From Mycobacterium sp. PSTR-4-N (lineage in GTDB: Bacteria; Actinomycetota; Actinomycetes; Mycobacteriales; Mycobacteriaceae), in NCBI RefSeq assembly GCF_022348085.1, contig NZ_JAKRFN010000010.1:62001-126000 (forward strand): 64,000 nucleotides of DNA. Direction: 5' to 3'. Under the pieces are notes generated by a model. That model was not told the origin of the DNA and did not search any database. It was given only the letters and a program-made list of their open reading frames with translations. The translations under genes were made by a program, and so were the position numbers. Shown piece after piece: positions 56,523-64,000 of the stretch; position 1 is the stretch's first letter; each line of letters begins with the position of its first letter.

Positions 56523-57736
56523 CGACGCTCATCGTGACAGCGACACGCGTGGACACCATGTCCAACGGAACCGATCTGAGGATCGCGCAGCTCTGCGCGC
56601 TCATTCCCGACGAGCGGCATCTGTTCGTAGCCCCGCTGCATTCTCCTCCTGAGCGACCGTCGACGATCGACCGATCGACTCTGTTCACCAGTGTCACCGA
56701 GTGCGGACCGATGCTCACCGGTCCACTCTCACCGCGCCGGCACTTCCGCCTCGACGATCTCCACTATCTGCGGCACAGTCGGGCCAGAGAATTCGCCGCC
56801 GTACGGCAACGACTCGAAGCCCTGATCGTCGAGTACGCGATCTCGCAGATCGTGGTGTTCGGGGAGGAACTCGTCGAATTGGTCGCCGACATCGACGTCG
56901 AACACGCCGTGCTCGACGTCTGCGACAGCATGGCACTGCGGCGCAGCCGCGCCTTCGGATACGCCGGCGGCTTCCGTAGCCGACGGTGGCAGGACGCAAT
57001 CGATCTGATCCGGGCCCGCCGCACGGAAGCGCGGCTGCCGCAGCTGTTCGACCGGGTGGTCACCGCCAGCGACGCCGACACGACGCACATCATCGCCCTC
57101 AGCGGCACCGCGTCGAACGTGCAAACCGTGCCCAACGGCGTCGACGAGAGCTATCTCGCCGCGATGCCACCGCCGGCGGACCGCCGCGCCGTGGTGTTCT
57201 GGGGCAACCTGGACTTCGCGCCCAATGCGGATGCGCTCGCGTACTTCTTCGACGACGTGTGGTTCCCCACATTGCGTGATGCCGCGGTAGCTGTCGAGGT
57301 CGTGGGACGCAATGCCCCGCCGTGGTTGGTCGAGCTCGCTGAACGCGAACCTCTGGTTCGGCTGGCTGGTTTCGTGCCGGACCTGCGATCCACGGTGTCG
57401 CGCTACCCCGTGATGATCAACCCCATGCAGACCGGAAGCGGGGTCAAGAACAAGGTGCTCGAGGCCTTCGGTCTCGGTGTCGTGGTGGTCTCGACGCCCC
57501 TCGGGGTCGAGGCGCTCAGTGCGGTCCGCAATGGGAAGCACCTCGTCATCGCCGAGGAGAGCCGGGAGTTCGCCGCGGCGGTGCTGGAACTGCTCGATGA
57601 CGCGGACTGCCGACTTCGATTGCGCACCAACGCCAATGCACTGCTTCACGAGCATTATCGCTGGGACGTGGTCGGTCGACCGTGGCGGACCATGGTCGAT
57701 GGGGGCGATGTCACCGCGGGACGAGGTCGACGGTGA
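56519..57736 (+). CDS. Glycosyltransferase family 4 (EPS) #5
   Basis: 405 residues of the GT4-like group seen in exosortase-associated EPS loci. The C-terminal half is clear: VFWGNLDFAPNADALAYFFD, VGRNAPPWLVEL, RLAGFVPDL, and NPMQTGSGVKNKVLEAFGLG. GTG start overlaps the deacetylase stop; its own stop overlaps the flippase start (GTGA). Confidence 0.83.
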   Translation: MTTLIVTATRVDTMSNGTDLRIAQLCALIPDERHLFVAPLHSPPERPSTIDRSTLFTSVTECGPMLTGPLSPRRHFRLDDLHYLRHSRAREFAAVRQRLEALIVEYAISQIVVFGEELVELVADIDVEHAVLDVCDSMALRRSRAFGYAGGFRSRRWQDAIDLIRARRTEARLPQLFDRVVTASDADTTHIIALSGTASNVQTVPNGVDESYLAAMPPPADRRAVVFWGNLDFAPNADALAYFFDDVWFPTLRDAAVAVEVVGRNAPPWLVELAEREPLVRLAGFVPDLRSTVSRYPVMINPMQTGSGVKNKVLEAFGLGVVVVSTPLGVEALSAVRNGKHLVIAEESREFAAAVLELLDDADCRLRLRTNANALLHEHYRWDVVGRPWRTMVDGGDVTAGRGRR

Positions 57737-59256
57737 CTGGCACCTCCGGGGCTGATGTCGACACGCCAGATCTCAGCGGGCCGGGTTCGATGGCGGGCAC
57801 GCTGCGTCGCGGTGCGGCGATATCGACGGCGATGCTGGTGTTCACCCAACTCGTATCCCTCGTTCAGACCCTCGTCCTGGCTCGGCTGCTCTCGCCGGAG
57901 GAGGTCGGCTGGTTCGCAGCCGGTACGGTGCTTTCCAGCTTCCTGATCACATTCGCAGAGGGCGGACTGGCCAATGCACTGGTGCAACGCGAGGGCAGGC
58001 TCCACGACGCGACGGTCACGGTGTTCTGGGCGACCTTGTCGACCGGTCTGGCATGGGCGCTCGTGGCGGTGGCCTGTGCGCCGTTGATCGGAAGACTGTT
58101 CGGGAGCGCGATCGTGGGATCGATCTGCGCCGTCTCGGCGGGCTCCATCGTCTTGCACGCCTTGACCTATGTGCCGGATGCCCTGTTGCAACGTCGCTTC
58201 GACTTCCGGGCCAGGTACATCGTCCAACCCGTCATCGTGGTGACCTTCGCGGTCACATCGGTGACGCTGTGCGCCAACGGCTTCGGCGTGTGGGGTCTGG
58301 TCATCGGCTCCTACTGCTCGGTCGCGGCCTGGCTTGTCGCGACGTGGACCCTGGCCGGTTTCCGCTCCGTAGCGCGGGGGCGCCCCTCGCTGGCGGTGTG
58401 GCGGGAGTTGACAGCCTTCTCGCTGCCGTTGGTCACGTGGACGATCGTCAACCGGGCCAGGGACATGATCGAGACGGCCATCGTGGGAGGTGCCCTGAAC
58501 CCGACCGCGTTGGGTTTTTACCGCTACGGTCGCCGGCTGGGTGCTCTGCCGGAGGTCGCGGTGATCGACGTCGCATCCTACGTGTTGTTTCCGGCCTTCT
58601 CCCGGCTGGCCGGCGACCCGGCGCGGTTGCGTTCGGCGTTCCGCCGTGCCCTCCAGGTGCTGTGGTGTCTGACCCTGCCGGTCGCCTGCTTGATCATCGC
58701 AATCGGGGAGCCTGCGGTGGTGGTGCTGCTGGGCGAGAAGTGGAGGGGCGCAGGCGTCATGCTCGTGGCGCTGGCCGGGATCGGACCCGGAGTGGCGATG
58801 ATGGCCGTCGGCATGGAATCGATCAAAGGTGTCGGGCGCACTGCGCCCCTGCACTGGGTGACGATCGTCAGCACGGCACTCGGCCTCGGACTGCTGTTCG
58901 CTCTGCTGCCCCTGGGCCTCGCCGGAGTGGGCCTGGCCCTGTCGTTGTCAACGCTTGCGGCAGGATTTCTCAGCCTGCTGCTGGCGCGTCGGCCGGTCGG
59001 CCTGACCATCGGCGAGCTCGTCCGCTTGCTGGGTCCACCGGTATTGGTGGCAGCTGCGCCGGCCGTCGGCGTCGGCCTCATCGAGCACCTGCTCATTCAT
59101 GTCGACGAGCGCACGGTTTTCGTTGCCGCGCCGCTCCTGGCTCTGGAGGCCGCGGGATACCTCGCTCTCTGTGCGGTCGGACTCTCCTGGTTCGTTCCCT
59201 CGGCGTGGCATGAGATCTCCACGGTCGCACGTCAAATGCGGAATCGAAGCGCGTAG
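57733..59256 (+). CDS. Wzx-type flippase (MOP/PST family)
   Basis: 507 residues with about 12-14 hydrophobic helices. The N-terminal region QTLVLARLLSPEEVGWFAAG and the central QRRFDFRARYI and YRYGRRLGALPEVAVIDV are typical of polysaccharide transporters of the PST group. It moves the lipid-linked repeat unit across the membrane to Wzy. GTG start overlaps the preceding glycosyltransferase. Confidence 0.88.
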   Translation: MTGTSGADVDTPDLSGPGSMAGTLRRGAAISTAMLVFTQLVSLVQTLVLARLLSPEEVGWFAAGTVLSSFLITFAEGGLANALVQREGRLHDATVTVFWATLSTGLAWALVAVACAPLIGRLFGSAIVGSICAVSAGSIVLHALTYVPDALLQRRFDFRARYIVQPVIVVTFAVTSVTLCANGFGVWGLVIGSYCSVAAWLVATWTLAGFRSVARGRPSLAVWRELTAFSLPLVTWTIVNRARDMIETAIVGGALNPTALGFYRYGRRLGALPEVAVIDVASYVLFPAFSRLAGDPARLRSAFRRALQVLWCLTLPVACLIIAIGEPAVVVLLGEKWRGAGVMLVALAGIGPGVAMMAVGMESIKGVGRTAPLHWVTIVSTALGLGLLFALLPLGLAGVGLALSLSTLAAGFLSLLLARRPVGLTIGELVRLLGPPVLVAAAPAVGVGLIEHLLIHVDERTVFVAAPLLALEAAGYLALCAVGLSWFVPSAWHEISTVARQMRNRSA

Positions 59257-59275
59257 ATCGGTGAAAGGAACTGCC

Positions 59276-60100
59276 ATGGCGCAATGTCGCAGGATCTCAC
59301 TCGTCGCACTGGTCACGTCTCTGGCGGTCATCGCGGGGTGTGTGAGTGGACAAGCGCTGCCGGAGGCTGCGTCGCAGACGATGTTCACCGGCGACTACTC
59401 GACGGGTGACTTCAGCCAGTGGTCGAGTGTGCAGAACAAGTCATTCAACGGACCCGGGGCAGACTACCGGCCGACGTATTCCGCCACCGTGGTCAACGAT
59501 CCGGTGAAAGGGCGGGCGGCGCGATTCGAGGTGCGGGCAGGAGACTGGCCCGGCTTCGCCGGAGGGGAGCGCTCGGACGTCGGTTCTGACCAGGGTCAGA
59601 CAGGCGGTACGGAGGGGCAGGTCCGGTGGTACCGCTTCTCCACGATGTTCGATCCCACTTTCCCGCAGAACCACGCCGATCTGGGGTGGGGCGTCACGAA
59701 CGGATGGCATCCCGACTCCAGCGTGGGGAGTGCCGGGTTCGAGTGGGGTGTGGGCGCCAGGAACGGCTTCTGGTCTCTTGTCGTCGACGAGCAGACCCGC
59801 CCGGGGGTGTACGTGCGCGATTACACCGTCTTCGAGACGCCGTTGGACGTCGGCAGGTGGCATGACGTGATCATGCAGGTGAAGTGGTCGACCGACCCAA
59901 GTGTGGGGTGGATACGTCTGTGGCACAACGGTGTTCGTCAACTGTTCGCCGGCGGCTCGGATACCCTCGCGCTGAGCACGCTGGTCCCCGGTTCGACGAA
60001 CTGCTATTACAAAGAGGGTTACTACCGAGAAGCCATGCAGCCCACAGGAATCGTGTACCACACCGGGTTCCGGGCGGCCATCGACGAGAATGGACTGTGA
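59276..60100 (+). CDS. Secreted lipoprotein, polysaccharide lyase-like (heparin lyase I/PL20 type)
   Basis: 274 residues. Signal peptide with lipobox LAVIAGC (Cys22) directs lipid anchoring. The jelly-roll body shows MFTGDYSTGDFSQWSS, RAARFEVRAGDWPGFAGGER, WYRFSTMFDP and GRWHDVIMQVKW, the pattern of the Polysacc_lyase family (PL20 and heparin lyase I-like). It may trim or release the uronic-acid polymer outside the cell. AAAGGA precedes the ATG. Last plus-strand gene of the EPS operon, 18 bp from the convergent asnB. Confidence 0.8.
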   Translation: MAQCRRISLVALVTSLAVIAGCVSGQALPEAASQTMFTGDYSTGDFSQWSSVQNKSFNGPGADYRPTYSATVVNDPVKGRAARFEVRAGDWPGFAGGERSDVGSDQGQTGGTEGQVRWYRFSTMFDPTFPQNHADLGWGVTNGWHPDSSVGSAGFEWGVGARNGFWSLVVDEQTRPGVYVRDYTVFETPLDVGRWHDVIMQVKWSTDPSVGWIRLWHNGVRQLFAGGSDTLALSTLVPGSTNCYYKEGYYREAMQPTGIVYHTGFRAAIDENGL

Positions 60101-60118
60101 TCCGTAGACGATTGCCGC

Positions 60119-61984
60119 TCAGCTCTGCAGGACCAGACTCGCCGGCTCGGCTCCGTCGAGGAAGATTCGCGCCCAGACGTCGAGCGTGAGGACGCTCCAG
60201 AGCTCCTTGCCGAAGTCGTAGCGACCGGCGCGGTGCAGTGCGAGAGCATGCCGCACGCGGTCGGGGTCCACCAGCGGGTCAGGCCGCGCTTCGGGCCCGA
60301 GTGTGAGCCGCTCCAATGCATCTCCGAGCCCGCCGCGAAACCACGGTCCGATGGGCACCGCAAAACCGATCTTCTTGCGCGACAGCAGCTCAGCCGGCAG
60401 GCGCCGGCTGGCGATCTCGCGGATGACGATCTTGGTGCGTCGCGGCGAGACTTTGAGTTCACCGGGGAGGCGAGCCGCGAATTCGGCGAGCTCGTGGTCG
60501 AGCAGCGGCATCCGTCCCTCGATGGATGCCGCCATGGTCATCTTGTCGCCCCGGACGAGAAGGTTGTCCGCGAGATAGCTCTCCACGTCCAGCGCCAGCA
60601 TGCGATCGAGGGAGCTCATGGTGGGGTCGATGTCCGCCAAAGCAGCTGCCAGCGGGCGCAGGTCGTTGTCCGAGAGCCCGGCCACGGGGTCGGCGCCGAA
60701 CCACGCCGGCCATCGATCGTCAGGTGTCCTGGACGCCAGAGCTCTGAGTGCCATTCGAGCCCGGCGCGGTAACCGATGCCACGCGGCCAGGGTGTTCAGC
60801 CGTTCTTCGCCGAGGAGGGCACGGGCGGGCGACCCCGCGCGATGAAGCAAGGCGTCAACGCGATACTTCGGATAACCACCGAACAGTTCGTCGCCACCCT
60901 CCCCGGACAGGACCACCGTCACGTGTTCCCGTGCCAGGCGAGACAGCGCGAGCAGCGGGATCTCGGACGGTTCGGCCAACGGTTCGTCGCGATGCCAGAT
61001 CGCCTGCGGCATGAGCCGAAGGAATTCGTCGGGCCCGAGTCGCGTCTCGTGGTGGCGGGTCCGCAACGTCTCGGCCGTCGCGCGGGCGGCTGCCAACTCG
61101 TCGCCTGCCCAACTCTGGTCGAAGCCCACCGAAAAGGTCTGCACCGGCTCGTCGCAGAGCTCCGACATGAACGACAGCACGGTGCTCGAGTCCAGTCCGC
61201 CGGACAGGAAACACCCGAGCGGCACATCGCTGACGAGGCGACGCTCGACGGCCGTGCGCATCAGACCCTCCGCCTCGTCTGCGGCCTCGCCGATGGTGAT
61301 CGTCGGTTTCTCGTCATAGCGCAGCCGCCACCAGCGCTCGATGGACAACCCGTCATCGCCGATGATCATCTTGTGGCCGGGGGGAAGTTGCCGGACGGAT
61401 CGGAAAAGGGTCCGCGGGTTCGGGACGTAACGCAGAGTCAGATAGGCCTGCAGCGCTTCGTCATCCACCTCTGCAGAAACACCCGCGGCCAGTAGGGCTT
61501 TGATCTCCGAGCCGAAGACGACCTCACCGCCGCTGCGTGAGTAGTACAGCGGCTTCTTGCCGAAGCGGTCGCGGGCCACGAGGAGCCGGCGACGGTTGTC
61601 GTCCCACAGCGCCACCGCGAACATGCCCACGAGTCGATGGAGCACGTCATCGCCCCACTGCTCGTACCCGTGGACGAGAACCTCTGTGTCGCAGTGAGTT
61701 GTGAATCGGTGGCCGTGGCGCTCGAGCTCGGTCCGCAGTCCGCGAAAGTTGTAGATTTCGCCGTTGAAGACGACGGCGACCGTGCCGTCCTCGTTGAAGA
61801 TCGGTTGGTCGCCGCCGCGCAGGTCGATGATCGCCAACCGGCGCATTCCCATCGAAACCCGATGTCGGTGAAAGCTTCCGTCGCCGTCGGGGCCACGGTG
61901 CACGATGGTCGTCAGCATGCGCTCGAGTCGCTGCGAGCGCGCGTCGAGCTCACCGTCACTCCAGATGCCGCAGATGCCACACAT
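60119..61984 (-). CDS. Asparagine-synthetase-type amidotransferase (AsnB family)
   Basis: 621 residues. The protein begins MCGICG, so Cys2 is the glutaminase nucleophile and fixes the start at 61984. The synthetase domain has LGCFLSGGLDSSTVL (ATP-pyrophosphatase loop) and SGEGGDELFGGYPKYR. Such paralogues in polysaccharide loci often amidate carboxyl groups of uronic acids or link amino groups; with the AlgD-like dehydrogenase in the same locus, uronamide formation is plausible. True asparagine synthesis is not excluded. It is the only EPS-locus gene on the minus strand. Confidence 0.82.
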   Translation of the reverse strand: MCGICGIWSDGELDARSQRLERMLTTIVHRGPDGDGSFHRHRVSMGMRRLAIIDLRGGDQPIFNEDGTVAVVFNGEIYNFRGLRTELERHGHRFTTHCDTEVLVHGYEQWGDDVLHRLVGMFAVALWDDNRRRLLVARDRFGKKPLYYSRSGGEVVFGSEIKALLAAGVSAEVDDEALQAYLTLRYVPNPRTLFRSVRQLPPGHKMIIGDDGLSIERWWRLRYDEKPTITIGEAADEAEGLMRTAVERRLVSDVPLGCFLSGGLDSSTVLSFMSELCDEPVQTFSVGFDQSWAGDELAAARATAETLRTRHHETRLGPDEFLRLMPQAIWHRDEPLAEPSEIPLLALSRLAREHVTVVLSGEGGDELFGGYPKYRVDALLHRAGSPARALLGEERLNTLAAWHRLPRRARMALRALASRTPDDRWPAWFGADPVAGLSDNDLRPLAAALADIDPTMSSLDRMLALDVESYLADNLLVRGDKMTMAASIEGRMPLLDHELAEFAARLPGELKVSPRRTKIVIREIASRRLPAELLSRKKIGFAVPIGPWFRGGLGDALERLTLGPEARPDPLVDPDRVRHALALHRAGRYDFGKELWSVLTLDVWARIFLDGAEPASLVLQS

Positions 61985-62148
61985 CAGTGGCCACCGCAGC
62001 GTGATGTTCCCCCTCGAGGTGTTTCCCCCACACCGGGATTCTGTCAAGCTTCGATGGCCGGCGCCACGCCTCGACGCGTATTCGATGGCCTTGATGCCAC
62101 GCCGAACGGTCCTACACCGCGTGCGGAACGTCATCTAACCTTGACGGA

Positions 62149-62853
62149 ATGAGTTCCGACGCGCCGCAACCCGACGACGAGGACACCGGGCCGCTGCAGA
62201 TCGGCTCGCCTGTGCCGCCGTCGGCGCGGGCGGATCGTCGGTTCGATGCCCCGCTGTCGGTGAATCCACGGCCCGTGCACCGCAACAACCGGCCGTTGGT
62301 TCTGATTGCGGTCGCCACCGTCGCAGTGGTCGGGCTCGGGGTCCTCGCGTGGCTGTTCTGGCCGTCGTCGCAGGGCTCGGATGCCGCGGACGGTGCTGCT
62401 GCGGCGACGTCGCCGACGGAGACTCCCGAACAGGCGCAGGCACGGTTGATGCGGATGCTGCCGCCGGGGTACGCCCCGGACTCCTGTGAGACGGTGGTGC
62501 CCGCGCAGGGGGCACTGGCCCAGGTCAGCTGTGGCCAGAACACCGATGCCGGTGGTCCGCTGACGGCCACCTACACGCTGGCTACCGACAAGGCTGCCGC
62601 CGAGGACCTGTTCGACAACATCGTGGCCACGTCATCGGTGGTCGATTGCCCGGGCAACATCCAGTCGCCTGGACCGTGGCGGCGCAACGCGACCCCGCAG
62701 CAGACAGCGGGAACGCTGGTGTGCGGATTCCAGCAGAGCAAGCCGACGGTCGGCTGGAGCACCGACGCGAACCTGCTGATCAGTCAGGTGCAGTCCGGGC
62801 CGACGGGCCCCAACATGGTCCAGCTCTACACCTGGTGGGCATCGCACTCCTAG
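62149..62853 (+). CDS. Single-pass membrane protein with cysteine-containing extracytoplasmic domain
   Basis: 234 residues. Cytoplasmic Pro-rich N-terminus (1-48), one transmembrane helix ~50-71 (LVLIAVATVAVVGLGVLAWL), a Thr/Ala linker and an external domain from ~90 with four cysteines likely paired (DSCETV, QVSCGQN, VVDCPGN, LVCGFQQ). The external part recalls domains found on some actinobacterial Ser/Thr kinases, but no kinase is present. Function unknown. Divergent from asnB across 164 bp and convergent with the MPT63-like gene. Confidence 0.65.
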   Translation: MSSDAPQPDDEDTGPLQIGSPVPPSARADRRFDAPLSVNPRPVHRNNRPLVLIAVATVAVVGLGVLAWLFWPSSQGSDAADGAAAATSPTETPEQAQARLMRMLPPGYAPDSCETVVPAQGALAQVSCGQNTDAGGPLTATYTLATDKAAAEDLFDNIVATSSVVDCPGNIQSPGPWRRNATPQQTAGTLVCGFQQSKPTVGWSTDANLLISQVQSGPTGPNMVQLYTWWASHS

Positions 62854-62876
62854 CGGAGTTCGCGGCCCACCAGGTG
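62829..62876. terminator. Bidirectional hairpin between convergent genes
   Basis: Perfect 12-bp arms CACCTGGTGGGC (62829-62840) and GCCCACCAGGTG (62865-62876) enclose a smaller hairpin CTCC-TAGC-GGAG that includes the stop codon of the upstream gene. The symmetric structure lies between two convergent stops (62853 and 62885) and could end transcription from both sides. Confidence 0.6.
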
Positions 62877-62884
62877 AGGTGCTG

Positions 62885-63811
62885 TCAGGACGGCGGGGGC
62901 ACCACGACGGTGGTCGTGGCCGGGCTCTGCATCGGTGCGGGGGTACCGCTGCTGCCTTCGGGCAGCGGGGTGCCCGAACTGCCCTGAGGCGCCGGGCTCA
63001 CTGCGGCGGGTGCCGGCGCCGGAGTGGCCGCGGCGGGCACCGGAGCGGGGCTGGCCGGAGCCATCTCGGCGGGCATCGGAGTTCCGGCCTCACCCGCCGG
63101 CAGCGGTGTCCCGGCGCTACCCGCAGGCAACGGAGTGCCCGAGCTGCCCTGCGGCAGCGGTGTGCCCGCGCTGCCCGCAGGCACGGGGGCGGGCGTCTCG
63201 GTGGCCGAGGCAGGAGCTGCGCCCGGGGTGGGCGGCGTCGACGTGGTAGCGGTCTCCGGGGTGGCCGTCTCGGCGGCGCCGGAGGACGTGGAGCCCGACG
63301 ATGCAGGGGCGCTGTAGCCGCCCGTTGCGGGCGCCGGCGGTGGCGGCGGGGGCTCCACCCACAGCAGCAGCTGGTCGGGACCGCCGTCGGAATAGAAGAC
63401 GCTGTCGGGCTTTTCACCTGTCACGTCGAAGTAGATCTTGCCGGTGGTCTTCTCGCCCTGCGCCAGCGTCGAGGGGTTCACGCCCTGAGGTGTGGCCACG
63501 GTGAACAGCACCCGGTAGGTGTCACCGTTGCGGGCGCGCGCATTGAGATTGGACACGATGGGTGTGACCGACCCGGCGATCGCTTCGTCGGTGGCGGTGG
63601 CTTCCCACAGCGTGCCGACGGGCTGATAGGGGATCATGTCGCTGCTGGGCTTGAGGCCGGTGATCGTCCAGTGCTGCACGACGTTGCCGTTGACGAGTTC
63701 ACCGGGCTGGCCGAGGTACTGCACCTCCGCGTCAGCCGACGCGATCGGTGCCCCGGAAACGCCGATCGCAGCCGCTGCGGCGGCAGCGATCACTGCGGGC
63801 TTGAATTTCAC
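62885..63811 (-). CDS. Secreted MPT63-like (DUF1942) protein with GTPLP repeats
   Basis: 308 residues. Signal peptide with probable cleavage after ASA (residue ~26). Residues ~28-152 match MPT63/DUF1942, an immunoglobulin-like fold: VGTLWEATATDEAIAGSVTP and TGKIYFDVTGEKPDS. Then come a Pro run and a low-complexity tail with six nine-to-ten-residue repeats of the type GS[AS]GTPLP[AQE] (213-221, 222-230, 231-239, 240-248, 277-285, 286-294). MPT63 itself is an abundant secreted antigen of unknown function and lacks such a tail. GTG start at 63811, GGGAGGA upstream. Confidence 0.82.
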   Translation of the reverse strand: MKFKPAVIAAAAAAAIGVSGAPIASADAEVQYLGQPGELVNGNVVQHWTITGLKPSSDMIPYQPVGTLWEATATDEAIAGSVTPIVSNLNARARNGDTYRVLFTVATPQGVNPSTLAQGEKTTGKIYFDVTGEKPDSVFYSDGGPDQLLLWVEPPPPPPAPATGGYSAPASSGSTSSGAAETATPETATTSTPPTPGAAPASATETPAPVPAGSAGTPLPQGSSGTPLPAGSAGTPLPAGEAGTPMPAEMAPASPAPVPAAATPAPAPAAVSPAPQGSSGTPLPEGSSGTPAPMQSPATTTVVVPPPS

Positions 63812-64000
63812 TGAATTGTCCTCCCGACTTTCTTTGAGCGAGCAGCGAGATACACCTCACGAGCAACCTAACAGCTCCCAGAAGCACCCCCGCGCACCAA
63901 TTTGTTCGATGAGGTGGCTTCGGCCTTAGCGGACAGTCGAACTGAGCTGGCGGCATCGAGCGCAACGGGCATGCCGACACGACCGCGAGCAGCAAATCTC
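63812..64000. other. Upstream region of the MPT63-like gene
   Basis: No gene was recognised. It should contain the minus-strand promoter of the MPT63-like gene (TGTATCT about 45 bp upstream of its start is a possible -10), but the support is weak. Confidence 0.3.

Noticed and set aside
60101..60118. Terminator between the lyase-like lipoprotein gene and asnB
   Set aside because: Only 18 bp, with no inverted repeat found.

Overview
The window looks like a chromosome segment of a fast-growing mycobacterium (Mycolicibacterium type). It is GC-rich, with tightly overlapping ATGA/GTGA gene junctions, and carries the two cholesterol-catabolism blocks of Actinobacteria in an order close to that of M. 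tuberculosis (fadE30-ipdF-kstR2-fadA6; ipdCBA-echA20; ddn-fadA5; cyp125-chsE1-chsE2-chsH2-chsH1-ltp2). It also has typical mycobacterial regulatory sites (KstR, KstR2) and an MPT63-type secreted protein. Gene names in the sterol blocks are assigned by resemblance recalled from known families; no search was run.

Layout. 1-2880: end of fadE30, ipdF, kstR2, fadA6 (steroid ring C/D degradation). 2936-11810: a purine-degradation island with a two-component xanthine-dehydrogenase-type enzyme, guanine deaminase, FAD-dependent urate hydroxylase, HIU hydrolase, OHCU decarboxylase and a purine/urate permease fused to a second, apparently dead, OHCU-decarboxylase-like domain. 12001-14562: an NDMA-type alcohol dehydrogenase and a SatD-like/membrane-protein pair with a palindrome over its start. 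14653-27993: the sterol genes ipdC-ipdB-ipdA-echA20, two SDRs, ddn, fadA5 and the side-chain operon cyp125 to ltp2, with one KstR2 and two KstR operators visible.

28189-62000 is the accessory and most interesting part. Three NarL/LuxR-type regulators whose receiver domains have all lost the phospho-acceptor aspartate, plus a proline-rich exported protein, precede a cassette of six tightly packed genes: a second GlmS, a free-standing NRPS adenylation domain, a free-standing carrier protein, a monoamine-oxidase-like flavoenzyme, a lysine-2,3-aminomutase-like radical SAM enzyme and a GNAT. The adenylation pocket residues (D,T,E,D,V,G,T,L,I,K) and the retained lysine-binding aspartates of the aminomutase both point to lysine/beta-lysine. 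The cassette is followed by a complete Wzx/Wzy-type exopolysaccharide locus: initiating transferase, Wzz-like copolymerase, Wzy, five glycosyltransferases plus one GT-C-like membrane protein, a GDP-mannose/UDP-glucose dehydrogenase, deacetylase, two lyase-like enzymes, Wzx and an AsnB amidotransferase. A 50-bp promoter-like box (GGTCCATGTAC, 18 nt, GATAGT) occurs with fixed geometry upstream of the exported protein, regulator 3, the epimerase-led EPS operon and, more weakly, glmS. It ties the regulators, the cassette and the polysaccharide genes into one candidate regulon.

Working model (inference): the pseudo-receiver regulators act at the boxes. The EPS operon makes a uronic-acid (possibly amidated) polymer, and the GlmS/A/PCP/oxidase/aminomutase/GNAT cassette makes a beta-lysine-derived, amine-bearing substituent for that polymer or for an amino sugar. 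The window ends with a membrane-anchored protein of unknown function and an MPT63-like secreted protein.
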